This document shows, one piece after another, positions 25,931 to 35,368 of a stretch of 64,000 nucleotides of DNA. Made by a program: the position numbers and the translations under genes. The DNA comes from Bdellovibrio sp. CG22_combo_CG10-13_8_21_14_all_39_27 (lineage in GTDB: Bacteria; Bdellovibrionota; Bacteriovoracia; Bacteriovoracales; Bacteriovoracaceae). The stretch's first letter is position 1. Each line of letters starts with the position of its first letter. Location of the stretch: positions 58,936-122,935 of the forward strand of contig PCTW01000016.1 in assembly GCA_002786715.1 (NCBI GenBank), written 5' to 3'. A model generated the notes under the pieces. That model saw only the letters and a list, made by a program, of their open reading frames with translations. It made no database searches and was not told where the DNA came from.

Positions 25931-27228
25931 AGATTCTCGTCATAGGAAGTGGTGGTCGAGAGCATGCCTTATGCTTGGCGCTTTCCCAGTCTCCAAGCTG
26001 TGAATCGCTCTTCGTTCTACCTGGAAATCCTGGCATGAAGGCCGTATCGAAGCTCGAATTTATTCCGGGCAAGGTAACCGATTTAGAGTATATTCTAAAA
26101 ACTTCTCAGGAACTGGCCATCGATCTTGTGGTCGTTGGTCCTGAAGATCCGCTCTCATTGGGCTTGGCCGATCTGTTGCGATCTCATGGTATTTCAGTTT
26201 ATGGACCGGGAAAGTTTGCAGCGCAACTTGAGTCATCCAAAGCCTTCTCTAAAGAATTCATGAAGAAATATAATATCCCGACAGCAAATTATAAGACTGT
26301 TGAAAATTTTGAAGATGCAAAATACGTTATTAAGCATTGGCCTGAAGAATCAGGAATTGTCGTTAAGGCATCTGCTCTAGCTCAGGGAAAGGGTGTTGTT
26401 GTCGCTCAAGACAAAGATGAAGCGATCAAAGCTTGTTTTGATTTTTTTGAAAATGATGAGTGTTCTATAACTACAGACAAAATTGTTTTAGAAGAACGAT
26501 TAATTGGTGAAGAGCTTTCTTCTTTTGCCATTTGTGATGGACACGATTATTTCTATCTGGGACATGCTTGCGATTACAAACGAGTTCACGACAATGATTT
26601 AGGTCCGAATACTGGCGGTATGGGGGGGTATACTCCTAATCGTTGGCCAGGTCCAAAAGCGATTGAACAGATTCATGACATTGTTAAAAAAACTATTAAT
26701 GGAATGAAAGAAGAGGGCTTCCTTTTTATCGGAACGCTCTTTATCGGATTAATGATTAATGGCGATGAGGTAAAGGTTATCGAGTTTAATGTTCGTCTTG
26801 GCGATCCAGAAACTCAGATGCTTTTGCCACGTGTTCAAGGTGATTTAGCTTCTTTGCTCTTTAAAGCTTCTACTGAAAGCTTAAAGGATCAGCATGACGT
26901 CAAGCTTGATGATAATGAATGTGTTCATATCGTTTTAACGAGTGGAGGTTATCCTTCTGTAGATAAGACGCCTCTCCTTCTCAATCAAGAAATTCATGGC
27001 TTTGAAACCATAAATGATCCAGATCTTTTTCTCTATTTTGCCGGCGTCAAAACGAATCCAGAGGGAAAATTGGTTAATTCCGGGGGACGAGTTTTAGGAG
27101 TGACAGCGAAAGCAGAGACAATAGAGCAAGCCCGAAAAATGGCCTATGAAGCTATTCAAAAAATTAATTTTTCAGGTTCACACTACAGGAGAGACATTGC
27201 CAAAATTCAACGTGGCCATCTTCGCTAG
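25927..27228 (+). CDS. purD: Phosphoribosylamine-glycine ligase (GAR synthetase)
   Basis: 433 residues, normal length. ATP-grasp enzyme joining glycine to phosphoribosylamine. N-terminal MKILVIGSGGREHALCLALS is the hallmark; other blocks are VVGPEDPLSLGLADLLR, VVKASALAQGKGVVVAQ, GPNTGGMGGYTPNRWPG and EFNVRLGDPETQMLLPR. Translation start overlaps the purC stop (ATGA). The last 32 bases overlap the start of purN. Confidence 0.97.
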   Translation: MKILVIGSGGREHALCLALSQSPSCESLFVLPGNPGMKAVSKLEFIPGKVTDLEYILKTSQELAIDLVVVGPEDPLSLGLADLLRSHGISVYGPGKFAAQLESSKAFSKEFMKKYNIPTANYKTVENFEDAKYVIKHWPEESGIVVKASALAQGKGVVVAQDKDEAIKACFDFFENDECSITTDKIVLEERLIGEELSSFAICDGHDYFYLGHACDYKRVHDNDLGPNTGGMGGYTPNRWPGPKAIEQIHDIVKKTINGMKEEGFLFIGTLFIGLMINGDEVKVIEFNVRLGDPETQMLLPRVQGDLASLLFKASTESLKDQHDVKLDDNECVHIVLTSGGYPSVDKTPLLLNQEIHGFETINDPDLFLYFAGVKTNPEGKLVNSGGRVLGVTAKAETIEQARKMAYEAIQKINFSGSHYRRDIAKIQRGHLR

Positions 27229-27793
27229 CGGGGAAGGTTCGAATGCTCAAAATTTGTGGAGAGTGGCAAGTAAAGCAGGGCACCCTGTACGTGGTTTGAT
27301 TTGTGATCGTCAAGATGCAGGAGTTATAAAACTTGCTGAGCAAGAAAATATTCCTCACATTGTAATTAATAAAAAAGACTATCTTAAAAAACAATCAGAT
27401 TTTGAAGCCGCTATTCTAAATCAATTAATTGAGTGGGATGTTAATTGGATATTTTTGGCAGGATTTATGACTATCTTAAGTTCTCATTTTTTAAAGATGT
27501 ATTTCAATTCGATAACTCAGAAGTTTCAAGTGATTAATATTCATCCCTCGTTACTTCCTCAATATCCAGGAACAAAATCTTATCAACAGGCCTATGCAGA
27601 TAAAGTAAATACACATGGTGTGACAGTTCACTATGTTGACGAGGGTGTAGATACAGGCCCAATTATTGAGCAACAAATATTTACAAGAGATATTGCTTGG
27701 AGTTTTGAGGAATTTGTCGCTTTTGGGAAAAGTATTGAACATAAATTATATGAAAAAGTTTTCCTTAATTTTTTAAATGAACATTTGGAATAA
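27197..27793 (+). CDS. purN: Phosphoribosylglycinamide formyltransferase
   Basis: 198 residues from TTG 27197; AGGAGA at 27187-27192 and the family start PKFNVAIFASGEGSNAQNL support it, while an earlier ATG at 27146 would add 17 residues that do not fit. It transfers a formyl group from 10-formyltetrahydrofolate to GAR. Motifs are FASGEGSNAQN, the folate/catalytic IHPSLLPQYPG (His and nearby Asn of the active site) and HGVTVHYVDEGVDTGPII with the catalytic Asp. It overlaps purD by 32 bases, within the purine operon. Confidence 0.93.
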   Translation: MPKFNVAIFASGEGSNAQNLWRVASKAGHPVRGLICDRQDAGVIKLAEQENIPHIVINKKDYLKKQSDFEAAILNQLIEWDVNWIFLAGFMTILSSHFLKMYFNSITQKFQVINIHPSLLPQYPGTKSYQQAYADKVNTHGVTVHYVDEGVDTGPIIEQQIFTRDIAWSFEEFVAFGKSIEHKLYEKVFLNFLNEHLE

Positions 27794-27796
27794 GTA

Positions 27797-30700
27797 ATGA
27801 CAACTAAAAGAATTGAAATTGATGAAATTCATCGAGCACCAGATCATGTTTTGGCGGCTCAGTTAAAAGAATTGTTTAGCGGTATAGATGCCAGGGTTTT
27901 TAAACGTCGCTTTTATCTGATTGAAGGTAAAATTTCCGATTGGAATCTGGTTTACTCTCTTTTCTTTGATCCTTTACTTGAACAAATTATTTTGGATGAA
28001 TCCGAACATCTTCACCCTTGTGATTGGGTTATTGAAGTTAGCTACTTGCCTGGTGTGACAGACAACCCTGGTCGTTCGGCCAAAATGGCCTTAGAAGAAT
28101 GTCATATTCAAGCGGAGGTTTCGTCTGGTCAGATTTACTTCATTGAAGGAAAAACAAGTGAAGGCCCACTTTTGGCCTGGGCCCAAGAGCATTTAGGAAA
28201 TCCGCTTATCCAACGTGTTTCACTTTTAACTTATCATAAGTGGTCATCCTCTAAGCGCTTTACAGAACCACACTTACCCAAAGTTCAAATCGATCATGAT
28301 CATCATGTCCAGACAATCAATATAGATATGACTGATGAAGAAGCTGAATCTTTGATCGTTGATCGTTGCCTTGCTCTTTCATTAGGAGAGTGGAACCATC
28401 TCAAAAACTATTTTAAATCTGATACTGTCCAGGAACAGAGACTTGATTTAGGTATGCCCAAATTGCCAACGGATGTTGAAATTGAAATCATAGCACAGTC
28501 TTGGTCGGAACATTGTAAACACAAAATCTTTTCTGCCAATATCGAATATTCAGAATGCGATGATCATGGTGGCGTTAAGCTAGAATCTAGTACCGTGAAA
28601 TCGCTTTATAAGAGTTTAATCAAGAAAGCGACTTTTGATGCCAAGGAAAAGCATAATATTGATTGGCTTATTTCGGTGTTTAGCGATAATGCTGGAATTG
28701 TTCGTTTTGATTCTGAAGTTGATCTTTGTATAAAAGTTGAAACTCATAATTCTCCTTCGGCACTTGATCCTTATGGTGGTTCATTAACAGGTATTCTTGG
28801 TGTTAATCGTGATATTATGGGAACGGGAATGGGCGCTCGTCCCATCGCTAACACGGATGTTTTTTGTTTCGGTTCTCCTCGTCTTCCAGCTAAAGATAAT
28901 AAAGAATTAATGCCTGCAGGAGTTAAGTCACCACGAAATATTTTTCGTGGTGTTCATAAAGGCATCGAAGATGGTGGTAATAAAAGTGGTATCCCTACCG
29001 TCAATGGTTCATTCTTTTTTGATAATAGCTATTGTGGTAAGCCGTTAGTCTTTTGTGGAACAGTCGGAGTATTACCTCAGCAATTGCCTGATGGTCGCCA
29101 AGCTTCTGGTAAGCATGCCAAAGCTGGGGACGCTATTATCGTTATCGGAGGAGCTGTTGGAGCTGATGGTATTCATGGCGCAACATTTAGTTCTTTAGAA
29201 CTAAACGAAAGCTCTCCTGCGACTGCGGTACAAATAGGTGATCCTTTAACTCAAAGAAGATGTTTAGATTTTTTAATTGAAGCACGCGATTTGGGGTATT
29301 TTTCTTCAATTACTGATAATGGAGCTGGCGGTATTAGTTCAAGTCTCGGTGAGATGGCCCGCGAAACGGGTGGGGCACAAATTGATCTCTCTCAATGTAC
29401 TTTGAAATATCCAGGGCTTTCTCCTTGGGAAATTATGATTTCAGAAAGTCAGGAACGTATGTCCTTAGCTGTTCCTCAAAAATATGTTACTGCATTTTGC
29501 AGCTTGGCCCAAAAACGTGGTGTCGATGCTCAAGTTCTAGGTTCTTTTACTGATTCTGGATTTTTTGAAATTTTTCATGCACAACAAAGAGTTGCCTATC
29601 TCTCACTAGAGTGGTTGCACGAGTCTTTGCCTCCGATGCAACTAAAAGCACATTGGGACGGCCCTCGACCTTTTACTTCTTGGTTGAGTGAATCAACTAA
29701 TAAAAAAACTATTGCTGAAACAACATGGGATGAAGTGTTACTTAAAATTCTTGGGAGTGATAATGTTGCTTCCAAAGAGCGTTGGGTTCGACGTTATGAT
29801 CATGAAGTGCAAGGGGCCACTCATCTTAAACCCTACATTTCTCTCAAGCAGACATCTCCTTCTAATGCAGGTGCTATTTGGTTGAAGCCTCATGGAGGGT
29901 CAGAAAAAGCCACTGTCTATATCGGTCATGGCCTAGCTCCTCGCTATTCTCCTTATGATCCTTACTTCATGGCGCAAGCAGCAGTTGACGAGTCCGTTCG
30001 CAATATTGTGGTTCAAGGTGCAAACCCAGAACAAATTTGTCTCCTTGATAACTTTTGTTGGCCAGATCCAGTAGCGTCTCTTAAGAATCCTGATGGCGAA
30101 TATAAACTTGGTCAGCTCGTAAGAACTTGTTATGGACTTTACGATATCGCTGTCCATTATGGTCATCCCTTTGTCTCAGGCAAAGATTCTATGAAAAATG
30201 ATTTCAGAGGGAAAAATAAAAGAGGCGAATCACTTCAAATTAGTATTTTGCCTACGCTATTAGTTACGGCCATGGGCAGTGGAAGTTTAGCAACAAGTAC
30301 TCGCTGCTATTTCCCTCGCGCCGGCCTGAAGATAGGACTTCTCGGTAAACCAAGTGGTGGGTTAATGGCCAGTGAATTTGAGCAATTTGTTCTGCTCAAT
30401 TTAGAACACAAATGCTTGCCTGAGATTTCTATTGATCAAAATAAAAAACGTTATTCTCTATTTCATCAAGCCTGTGTTGAGCAATTAATTGAGAGTGCCA
30501 CTGATATTTCTGATGGAGGACTTTTGGTTGCACTTTCAGAATTGAGTTTTGCAGAGAGATTGGGAATTCGCTTTACTGATGACGTTGTCGGCGACTGGAT
30601 TTATCTTTTTAATGAGTCGCCAGGACAATTGGTCATTGCTTTCGACCATGAGAATGAAGCCCGCTTAAATCAAATCTTCCAAGAAGACTTAGTCGTGATA

Positions 30701-30814
30701 GGTGAAACTATTTCTGAACCCATTATTGAAATTCCTAAATACGGAAAGCAAGTGTTTGATCTCAACCGTGGATATCAGGCGTGGAACAAAAGTTGGAGTG
30801 AGGTAGACTCATGA
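27797..30814 (+). CDS. purL: FGAM synthase, large-type PurL lacking the glutaminase domain
   Basis: 1005 residues. It converts FGAR to FGAM. It has the N-terminal PurS-like region, the linker and both ATP-binding synthetase halves of the large (E. coli-type, about 1295-residue) enzyme: WSEHCKHKIFSANIEY, KVETHNSPSALDPYGG, ITDNGAGGISSSLGEMARET, FVSGKDSMKNDF and ATDISDGGLLVALSEL. The sequence stops where the large enzyme would continue into the glutaminase, which is supplied by the next gene (ATGA overlap). Typical short PurL proteins are about 740 residues and use separate PurS; no separate purS is needed here. Identity is certain, the split is notable. Confidence 0.96.
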   Translation: MTTKRIEIDEIHRAPDHVLAAQLKELFSGIDARVFKRRFYLIEGKISDWNLVYSLFFDPLLEQIILDESEHLHPCDWVIEVSYLPGVTDNPGRSAKMALEECHIQAEVSSGQIYFIEGKTSEGPLLAWAQEHLGNPLIQRVSLLTYHKWSSSKRFTEPHLPKVQIDHDHHVQTINIDMTDEEAESLIVDRCLALSLGEWNHLKNYFKSDTVQEQRLDLGMPKLPTDVEIEIIAQSWSEHCKHKIFSANIEYSECDDHGGVKLESSTVKSLYKSLIKKATFDAKEKHNIDWLISVFSDNAGIVRFDSEVDLCIKVETHNSPSALDPYGGSLTGILGVNRDIMGTGMGARPIANTDVFCFGSPRLPAKDNKELMPAGVKSPRNIFRGVHKGIEDGGNKSGIPTVNGSFFFDNSYCGKPLVFCGTVGVLPQQLPDGRQASGKHAKAGDAIIVIGGAVGADGIHGATFSSLELNESSPATAVQIGDPLTQRRCLDFLIEARDLGYFSSITDNGAGGISSSLGEMARETGGAQIDLSQCTLKYPGLSPWEIMISESQERMSLAVPQKYVTAFCSLAQKRGVDAQVLGSFTDSGFFEIFHAQQRVAYLSLEWLHESLPPMQLKAHWDGPRPFTSWLSESTNKKTIAETTWDEVLLKILGSDNVASKERWVRRYDHEVQGATHLKPYISLKQTSPSNAGAIWLKPHGGSEKATVYIGHGLAPRYSPYDPYFMAQAAVDESVRNIVVQGANPEQICLLDNFCWPDPVASLKNPDGEYKLGQLVRTCYGLYDIAVHYGHPFVSGKDSMKNDFRGKNKRGESLQISILPTLLVTAMGSGSLATSTRCYFPRAGLKIGLLGKPSGGLMASEFEQFVLLNLEHKCLPEISIDQNKKRYSLFHQACVEQLIESATDISDGGLLVALSELSFAERLGIRFTDDVVGDWIYLFNESPGQLVIAFDHENEARLNQIFQEDLVVIGETISEPIIEIPKYGKQVFDLNRGYQAWNKSWSEVDS

Positions 30815-31578
30815 AAAAACCATTAGTTTTAATTCTCTCTGGTGACGGGATTAATTGCCAAAATGAAACAGCTTGGGCCTTTAATCTTGCAGGAGCAGTA
30901 TCTCATTGTGTTCACGTCAATGATCTTCTTGAAAATCCTGACATGCTTTTGAGCTATCATGGAATGGCCTTTCCTGGTGGCTTTTCATTTGGTGATGAGT
31001 TGGGATCTGGACAATTGCTTGCCATTAAAATGAAAAATCGCTTGAAAGCGGTTCTTGATGAAGCGGTAAAAAGAAAAATGCCCATGATAGGAATATGTAA
31101 TGGTCTGCAAGTTTTGACGAAGTTGGGTCTTTTACCAGATTGGAATCAAGAGAGAACTGTGGCCATGGCCCATAATCGCCAAGGTCATTTTATAGATCAA
31201 TGGGTTGAGATGAAGGCGCTTAAAAGCCGCTGTATTTGGACTCAGGGAATTGAAGATCAAACTGTGTCTGTTCCTGTTCGCCATGGAGAAGGTAGGTTTA
31301 CCTTTACTCCTGGATCAGAAGAAAAGGTTTATCAACAGCTCAAAGATAACGGTCAAATTGTTTTTCGTTATAACGAAGACATTAATGGTAGCTATGATCA
31401 AATCGCTGGGATTTGTGATCCTACAGGAATGATCCTTGGGCTGATGCCGCACCCTGAAGCGGTCTTGTATCAAGCGACACTGCCTGCAAAGTCTTTGTCT
31501 CCTCTTGATACAACATGGGCAATGAAGATTTTTGAGAATGCAGTAACGACAATGACAAAGCAAATGGAGAAGCTATGA
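30811..31578 (+). CDS. purQ: FGAM synthase glutaminase subunit
   Basis: 255 residues. Class I glutamine amidotransferase providing ammonia to PurL. Nucleophile Cys in MIGICNGLQVLTKLGL, the catalytic pair H and E in LMPHPEAVLY, and the PurQ-type start LILSGDGINCQNETAWAFNL. FPGGFSFGDELGSG is the oxyanion region. The start codon overlaps the purL stop, as if an ancestral fused gene had been split or never fused. It overlaps purH by 4 bases. Confidence 0.95.
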   Translation: MKKPLVLILSGDGINCQNETAWAFNLAGAVSHCVHVNDLLENPDMLLSYHGMAFPGGFSFGDELGSGQLLAIKMKNRLKAVLDEAVKRKMPMIGICNGLQVLTKLGLLPDWNQERTVAMAHNRQGHFIDQWVEMKALKSRCIWTQGIEDQTVSVPVRHGEGRFTFTPGSEEKVYQQLKDNGQIVFRYNEDINGSYDQIAGICDPTGMILGLMPHPEAVLYQATLPAKSLSPLDTTWAMKIFENAVTTMTKQMEKL

Positions 31579-33146
31579 CTACAAAAATTAAATGTGCTCT
31601 CTTAAGTGTTTCGGATAAAACAGGAATTTTAGAAATTGCTCGAGAGTTAAAAAAGAATAATGTTGAGATTATCTCATCGGGTGGAACGGGGACATTTTTG
31701 GCCCAAAATGATATTGCTTTTACAAATATTGAAGATGTTACAGGTAATCCTGAAGCTTTCGGTGGTCGAATGAAAACCATCAGCTTTCAAGTCGGTTCAG
31801 GACTTCTTTTTAGAAGAGATCATCAAGAGGATGTTGAAACAGCTCAAAAGCTTGGAATAAAGGCGATTGATTTAGTTGTTTGTAATCTTTATCCTTTCTC
31901 ACAAGTTGCCAAAGCTCAGGGCGATTGGGCGGAGCTGATTGAAAATATCGATATTGGTGGTCCGACCATGATTAGGGCAGCAGCTAAAAATCATAATCAT
32001 GTCGTCGTTTTGGTTAACCCTTCCCAATATCAAACTTTCCTCGAACATTATGCCAGCAATGATGGTGAGACCCAACTTGATTTTCGAAAAGAAGTTGCTT
32101 TGCAGGCGTATGAGCATATGGCGCTCTATGATAGTACTGTGGCCATGGAGCTAGCTCGTCGTATGAATAAAAAGGTAACGACTCATGTGATTTCACCGCT
32201 GAATGCTCAAACTTTGCGCTATGGAGAGAACCCTCATCAAGCTGGAGTTGTTGTCTCCCATCCATTAGATCAAGGAATTGCCTCAATCGTTCCCATTCAA
32301 GGAAAAGAGTTAAGTTATAATAATCTTCTTGATGCTGACTCTGCTTGGAGAAGTGTCGTTGATCTTAATCGTTTAACCGGCCCACAAAAGAAATTTGCAG
32401 TTTCTGTGGTTAAACATTCAACTCCTTGTGGGTTAAGCATTGCCGATAATCAGATGATGGCCCTAGAGAAAGCTTGGGCCGGAGATAGTATATCCGCTTT
32501 CGGTGGAATTATCGCCTTTAATTCGTTGCTAGAAAAAAGTGCAGCTCAATTTTTAAGTGAGAAGTTTATTGAGGTCGTTGTTGCCCCAGATTTTTCTCCT
32601 GAGGCATTAGAGCTTTTTAGTAAAAAGAAGAATGTTCGTTTACTGAAAGTTCCCATGGTTGATCGACTTCCTGGTCCTATGATTCGTTCCATTTTTGGTG
32701 GTTATGTAGTCCAAGAAGAAGATAATGGCAGAGAGGGAAGTCTTGAATGTGTTACAAAGAGTAAATTGAGTGATTCATCTTATCCGTTAGTCGAATTTGG
32801 TATTCTTTGTTGTAAGCACTTAAAGTCAAATGCGATTGCACTTGTTATGGAAGAATCAAATTGTTTTTCGATGATAGGCGCAGGGATGGGGAATCCAAAT
32901 CGCCTGGTTAGCGTTACACAGGCCGTGGATAAGGCTCATGAAAATGGGCATCGCGACTTATCACATGCGTTTTTAATCTCTGATGCCTTTTTCCCATTTG
33001 CGGATACAGTTGAAGCTGCTCATGCCAAAGGGATTAATCTTTTTATCCAACCAGGTGGCAGCATTAAAGATCAAGAAGTTGTTGCTTGTGCCAATAAGAT
33101 GGGGGCCACAATGGTAATGACGGGAATGAGACATTTTAGACATTAA
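31575..33146 (+). CDS. purH: Bifunctional AICAR transformylase / IMP cyclohydrolase
   Basis: 523 residues, normal length. Last two steps to IMP. N-terminal cyclohydrolase (1-200) shows LLSVSDKTGILEIARELKKN, SSGGTGTFLAQ, GGRMKT and NLYPFSQV; the C-terminal transformylase has LRYGENPHQAG, VKHSTPCGLSIADNQ, GDSISAFGGIIAFN and SDAFFPFADTVEAAHAKGIN. The start overlaps purQ by 4 bases with GGAG upstream. Confidence 0.97.
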   Translation: MTTKIKCALLSVSDKTGILEIARELKKNNVEIISSGGTGTFLAQNDIAFTNIEDVTGNPEAFGGRMKTISFQVGSGLLFRRDHQEDVETAQKLGIKAIDLVVCNLYPFSQVAKAQGDWAELIENIDIGGPTMIRAAAKNHNHVVVLVNPSQYQTFLEHYASNDGETQLDFRKEVALQAYEHMALYDSTVAMELARRMNKKVTTHVISPLNAQTLRYGENPHQAGVVVSHPLDQGIASIVPIQGKELSYNNLLDADSAWRSVVDLNRLTGPQKKFAVSVVKHSTPCGLSIADNQMMALEKAWAGDSISAFGGIIAFNSLLEKSAAQFLSEKFIEVVVAPDFSPEALELFSKKKNVRLLKVPMVDRLPGPMIRSIFGGYVVQEEDNGREGSLECVTKSKLSDSSYPLVEFGILCCKHLKSNAIALVMEESNCFSMIGAGMGNPNRLVSVTQAVDKAHENGHRDLSHAFLISDAFFPFADTVEAAHAKGINLFIQPGGSIKDQEVVACANKMGATMVMTGMRHFRH

Positions 33147-33156
33147 AGGAAATGAT

Positions 33157-34158
33157 ATGAGTAAGAAAATTAGTTATAAAGATGCTGGCGTTGACCGTGA
33201 TCTCGGCGATCAATTTGTTGAAAATATAAAAGCAAAAGTCATGTCGACCTATAATGCAGATGTCTTGCACGGAGTTGGGGGATTTGCTTCTCTATATAAG
33301 TGTGGAGATCGTCTACTCGCTGCTGGGACAGATGGTGTAGGAACTAAACTGAAATTGGCCCAGCATTTAAATATTCATGATTCAATTGGAATTGATCTCG
33401 TCGCAATGTGTGCCAATGATATTCTTTGCACCGGAGCGCGACCTATGTTTTTTCTCGATTATTTTGCGACAGGAAAATTGGAGCTTTCTGTTTCTGAAGC
33501 CATTATCAAAGGTATTGTTCAAGGTTGTCTGGAAAGTGAACTTGCGCTTATTGGCGGAGAGACGGCAGAGATGCCTGGTCTCTATGCTCATGGTGAATAT
33601 GATCTCGCTGGTTTTGCTGTCGGCGAATTGATGCCCGAAGAATTACTTGATGGAAGTCATTTTGAAGATGGTGATCATTTGATCTCTCTTGCGAGTTCTG
33701 GATTTCATTCAAATGGATATTCTTTAGTTCGCAAGTTATTACAAGAGACTGAAACGGACTTACTTAAGCAGGCCTTAACTCCGACGCGGCTTTATTGGAA
33801 ATTGATTAAACAATTAAAAAGCGAAGGCTTTATCAAAGGCTTGGCCCATATTACTGGCTCTGGCGTTCTCAATATTCCAAGAATGAATGGAAATTTTGAT
33901 TACTTTCTTGAAAATGTACCCGCCCTTTCAAGCCTTCCCAAAGTTGTTCAAACTGTATGTGAAAGAAGTCAGCTAGAAGCCGACGAACTTTATCAAACTT
34001 TCAATATGGGAATGGGGATGGTTCTTGTAACAGATAAACCCTTGGAAATTGAAAGCTATCTTATGGCCAAGCAGGAGAGCTATGAGTGGCTAGGAACTAT
34101 TAAAAAGGGTTCAGGTCAAGTTCAGCTTAAAAACAACGGCAATTGGCTCAAATTTTAG
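33157..34158 (+). CDS. purM: Phosphoribosylformylglycinamidine cyclo-ligase (AIR synthetase)
   Basis: 333 residues, normal length. ATP-dependent closure of the imidazole ring. Blocks: YKDAGVDRDLGDQFVENIK, GTDGVGTKLKLAQHL, GIDLVAMCANDILCTGARP, GGETAEMPGLY, LASSGFHSNGYSLVRKL and FNMGMGMVLV. AAAGGA precedes the ATG by 6 bases. Last purine gene; 55 bases separate it from the glycosyltransferase, with a hairpin but no terminator. Confidence 0.97.
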   Translation: MSKKISYKDAGVDRDLGDQFVENIKAKVMSTYNADVLHGVGGFASLYKCGDRLLAAGTDGVGTKLKLAQHLNIHDSIGIDLVAMCANDILCTGARPMFFLDYFATGKLELSVSEAIIKGIVQGCLESELALIGGETAEMPGLYAHGEYDLAGFAVGELMPEELLDGSHFEDGDHLISLASSGFHSNGYSLVRKLLQETETDLLKQALTPTRLYWKLIKQLKSEGFIKGLAHITGSGVLNIPRMNGNFDYFLENVPALSSLPKVVQTVCERSQLEADELYQTFNMGMGMVLVTDKPLEIESYLMAKQESYEWLGTIKKGSGQVQLKNNGNWLKF

Positions 34159-34180
34159 TATTCTCACTCAGGAATTCTGC

Positions 34181-34196
34181 CTTATCAGACGATAAG
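34181..34196 (+). other. Hairpin before the glycosyltransferase gene
   Basis: CTTATC-AGAC-GATAAG is a 6-bp stem with a 4-base loop, 17 bases before the start codon at 34214. No T tract follows, so it is not an intrinsic terminator. It could modulate read-through or initiation, or be chance. Confidence 0.25.
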
Positions 34197-34213
34197 AAAG
34201 AGAGGGCAGGTCT

Positions 34214-35368
34214 ATGCACATTTTACATGTGGGCAAATATTATTATCCCTATCGCGGAGGCATGGAAAGTGTTGTTCGTGATATTTGCCAAGGGCTCGAA
34301 TCTTCTGGTGAACAAGTCGAAGTTGTTTGTTCTAACACAAAATTAGAAACTGAATCAGAAATTCTTCATGGAGTAAAAATCCATCGCCTCGGAAGCTTTG
34401 GTCATTTTTATGGTCAATGCATGAATCTCTCACTTCTTTGGAAATTGCCAAAGATGGCGAAAGATTTTGATGTTGTTCATGTTCATAGTCCAAATCCATT
34501 GGCCGAATTGGCAGCACTTCTCATTCCTAAAAATGTTCCGATTGTTTGCACTCACCATAGTGATGTCGTTCGACAAAAATGGCTTTTGCCATTGTATGGT
34601 AAACTTTTTCATAAGTTCCTCTCTCGAGTCTCAAAAATTTTCGTTCCTACTCAGAACCATATTAAATTTTCTCATTTCTTGCCCGGGTACAAAGAAAAAT
34701 GTGTTGAATTACCTTTCTCAATCAACACAGCTGCTTTTCATCTTAATTCTGAAGTTGAAAAAGAAATTCATGAATTAAAGCAAACCTATGGTCAGTATGC
34801 TCTCTTTGTAGGTCGGTTAGTTGGTTACAAAGGAATTGATGTTTTGATTGAAGCGATGAAAGAAGTTGATCATCAAGTTTTAATTGTCGGAGAAGGTCCT
34901 CTTGACCATATTCTCAAAAATAAAGTACGCGAATTAAACCTTGAATCAAAAGTTCATTTTATTGGTAGAGTCCAGGACCGTGCTTTATTTAGCGCTCTCT
35001 ATCATGCATGTCATTTTGTTGTTCTTCCATCGGTGTCTTCAAATGAAAATTTCGGAGTCGTGCAGTTGGAGGCTATGTTCTGTGAAAAGGCAGTTGTTAC
35101 AACTGATTTGGAGTCTGGAGTTCCTGTCGTTGGTCAAAAAGGAGAAACCTGTCTCATTGTACCACCATCAAATAGTGGTCGCTTAGCGATGGCAATGAGT
35201 ATGCTTTTTCATAATCCTGAACTCGCTTCTTCAATGGGAAGAAAGGGAAAAATTCGTTTTCTTGAAAAATTCACAACTCAGATGATGATTGAAGGGCATT
35301 TGCATGAATATGAGCAAACCTCTGAAGTCTCAAAAGCTAGAACTAGAGTTCTAAAAGACGCCGCTTAG
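34214..35368 (+). CDS. Family 4 glycosyltransferase
   Basis: 384 residues, GT-B fold of retaining GT4 enzymes. N-terminal LHVGKYYYPYRGGMESVV is the acceptor-side glycine-rich loop; the nucleotide-sugar side has LFVGRLVGYKGIDVLIEAM, HQVLIVGEGPL and the E-x7-E motif in SSNENFGVVQLEAM. Likely transfers a hexose during polysaccharide or LPS synthesis. It follows purM on the same strand but has no purine role; no other sugar genes adjoin. The stop TAG is shared in TTAG with the convergent permease gene. Confidence 0.88.
   Translation: MHILHVGKYYYPYRGGMESVVRDICQGLESSGEQVEVVCSNTKLETESEILHGVKIHRLGSFGHFYGQCMNLSLLWKLPKMAKDFDVVHVHSPNPLAELAALLIPKNVPIVCTHHSDVVRQKWLLPLYGKLFHKFLSRVSKIFVPTQNHIKFSHFLPGYKEKCVELPFSINTAAFHLNSEVEKEIHELKQTYGQYALFVGRLVGYKGIDVLIEAMKEVDHQVLIVGEGPLDHILKNKVRELNLESKVHFIGRVQDRALFSALYHACHFVVLPSVSSNENFGVVQLEAMFCEKAVVTTDLESGVPVVGQKGETCLIVPPSNSGRLAMAMSMLFHNPELASSMGRKGKIRFLEKFTTQMMIEGHLHEYEQTSEVSKARTRVLKDAA

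Noticed and set aside
27797..31578. Frameshift splitting a fused PurL
   Set aside because: PurQ has its own start, a complete family N-terminus and a normal ATGA coupling, so two intact genes are the simpler reading.
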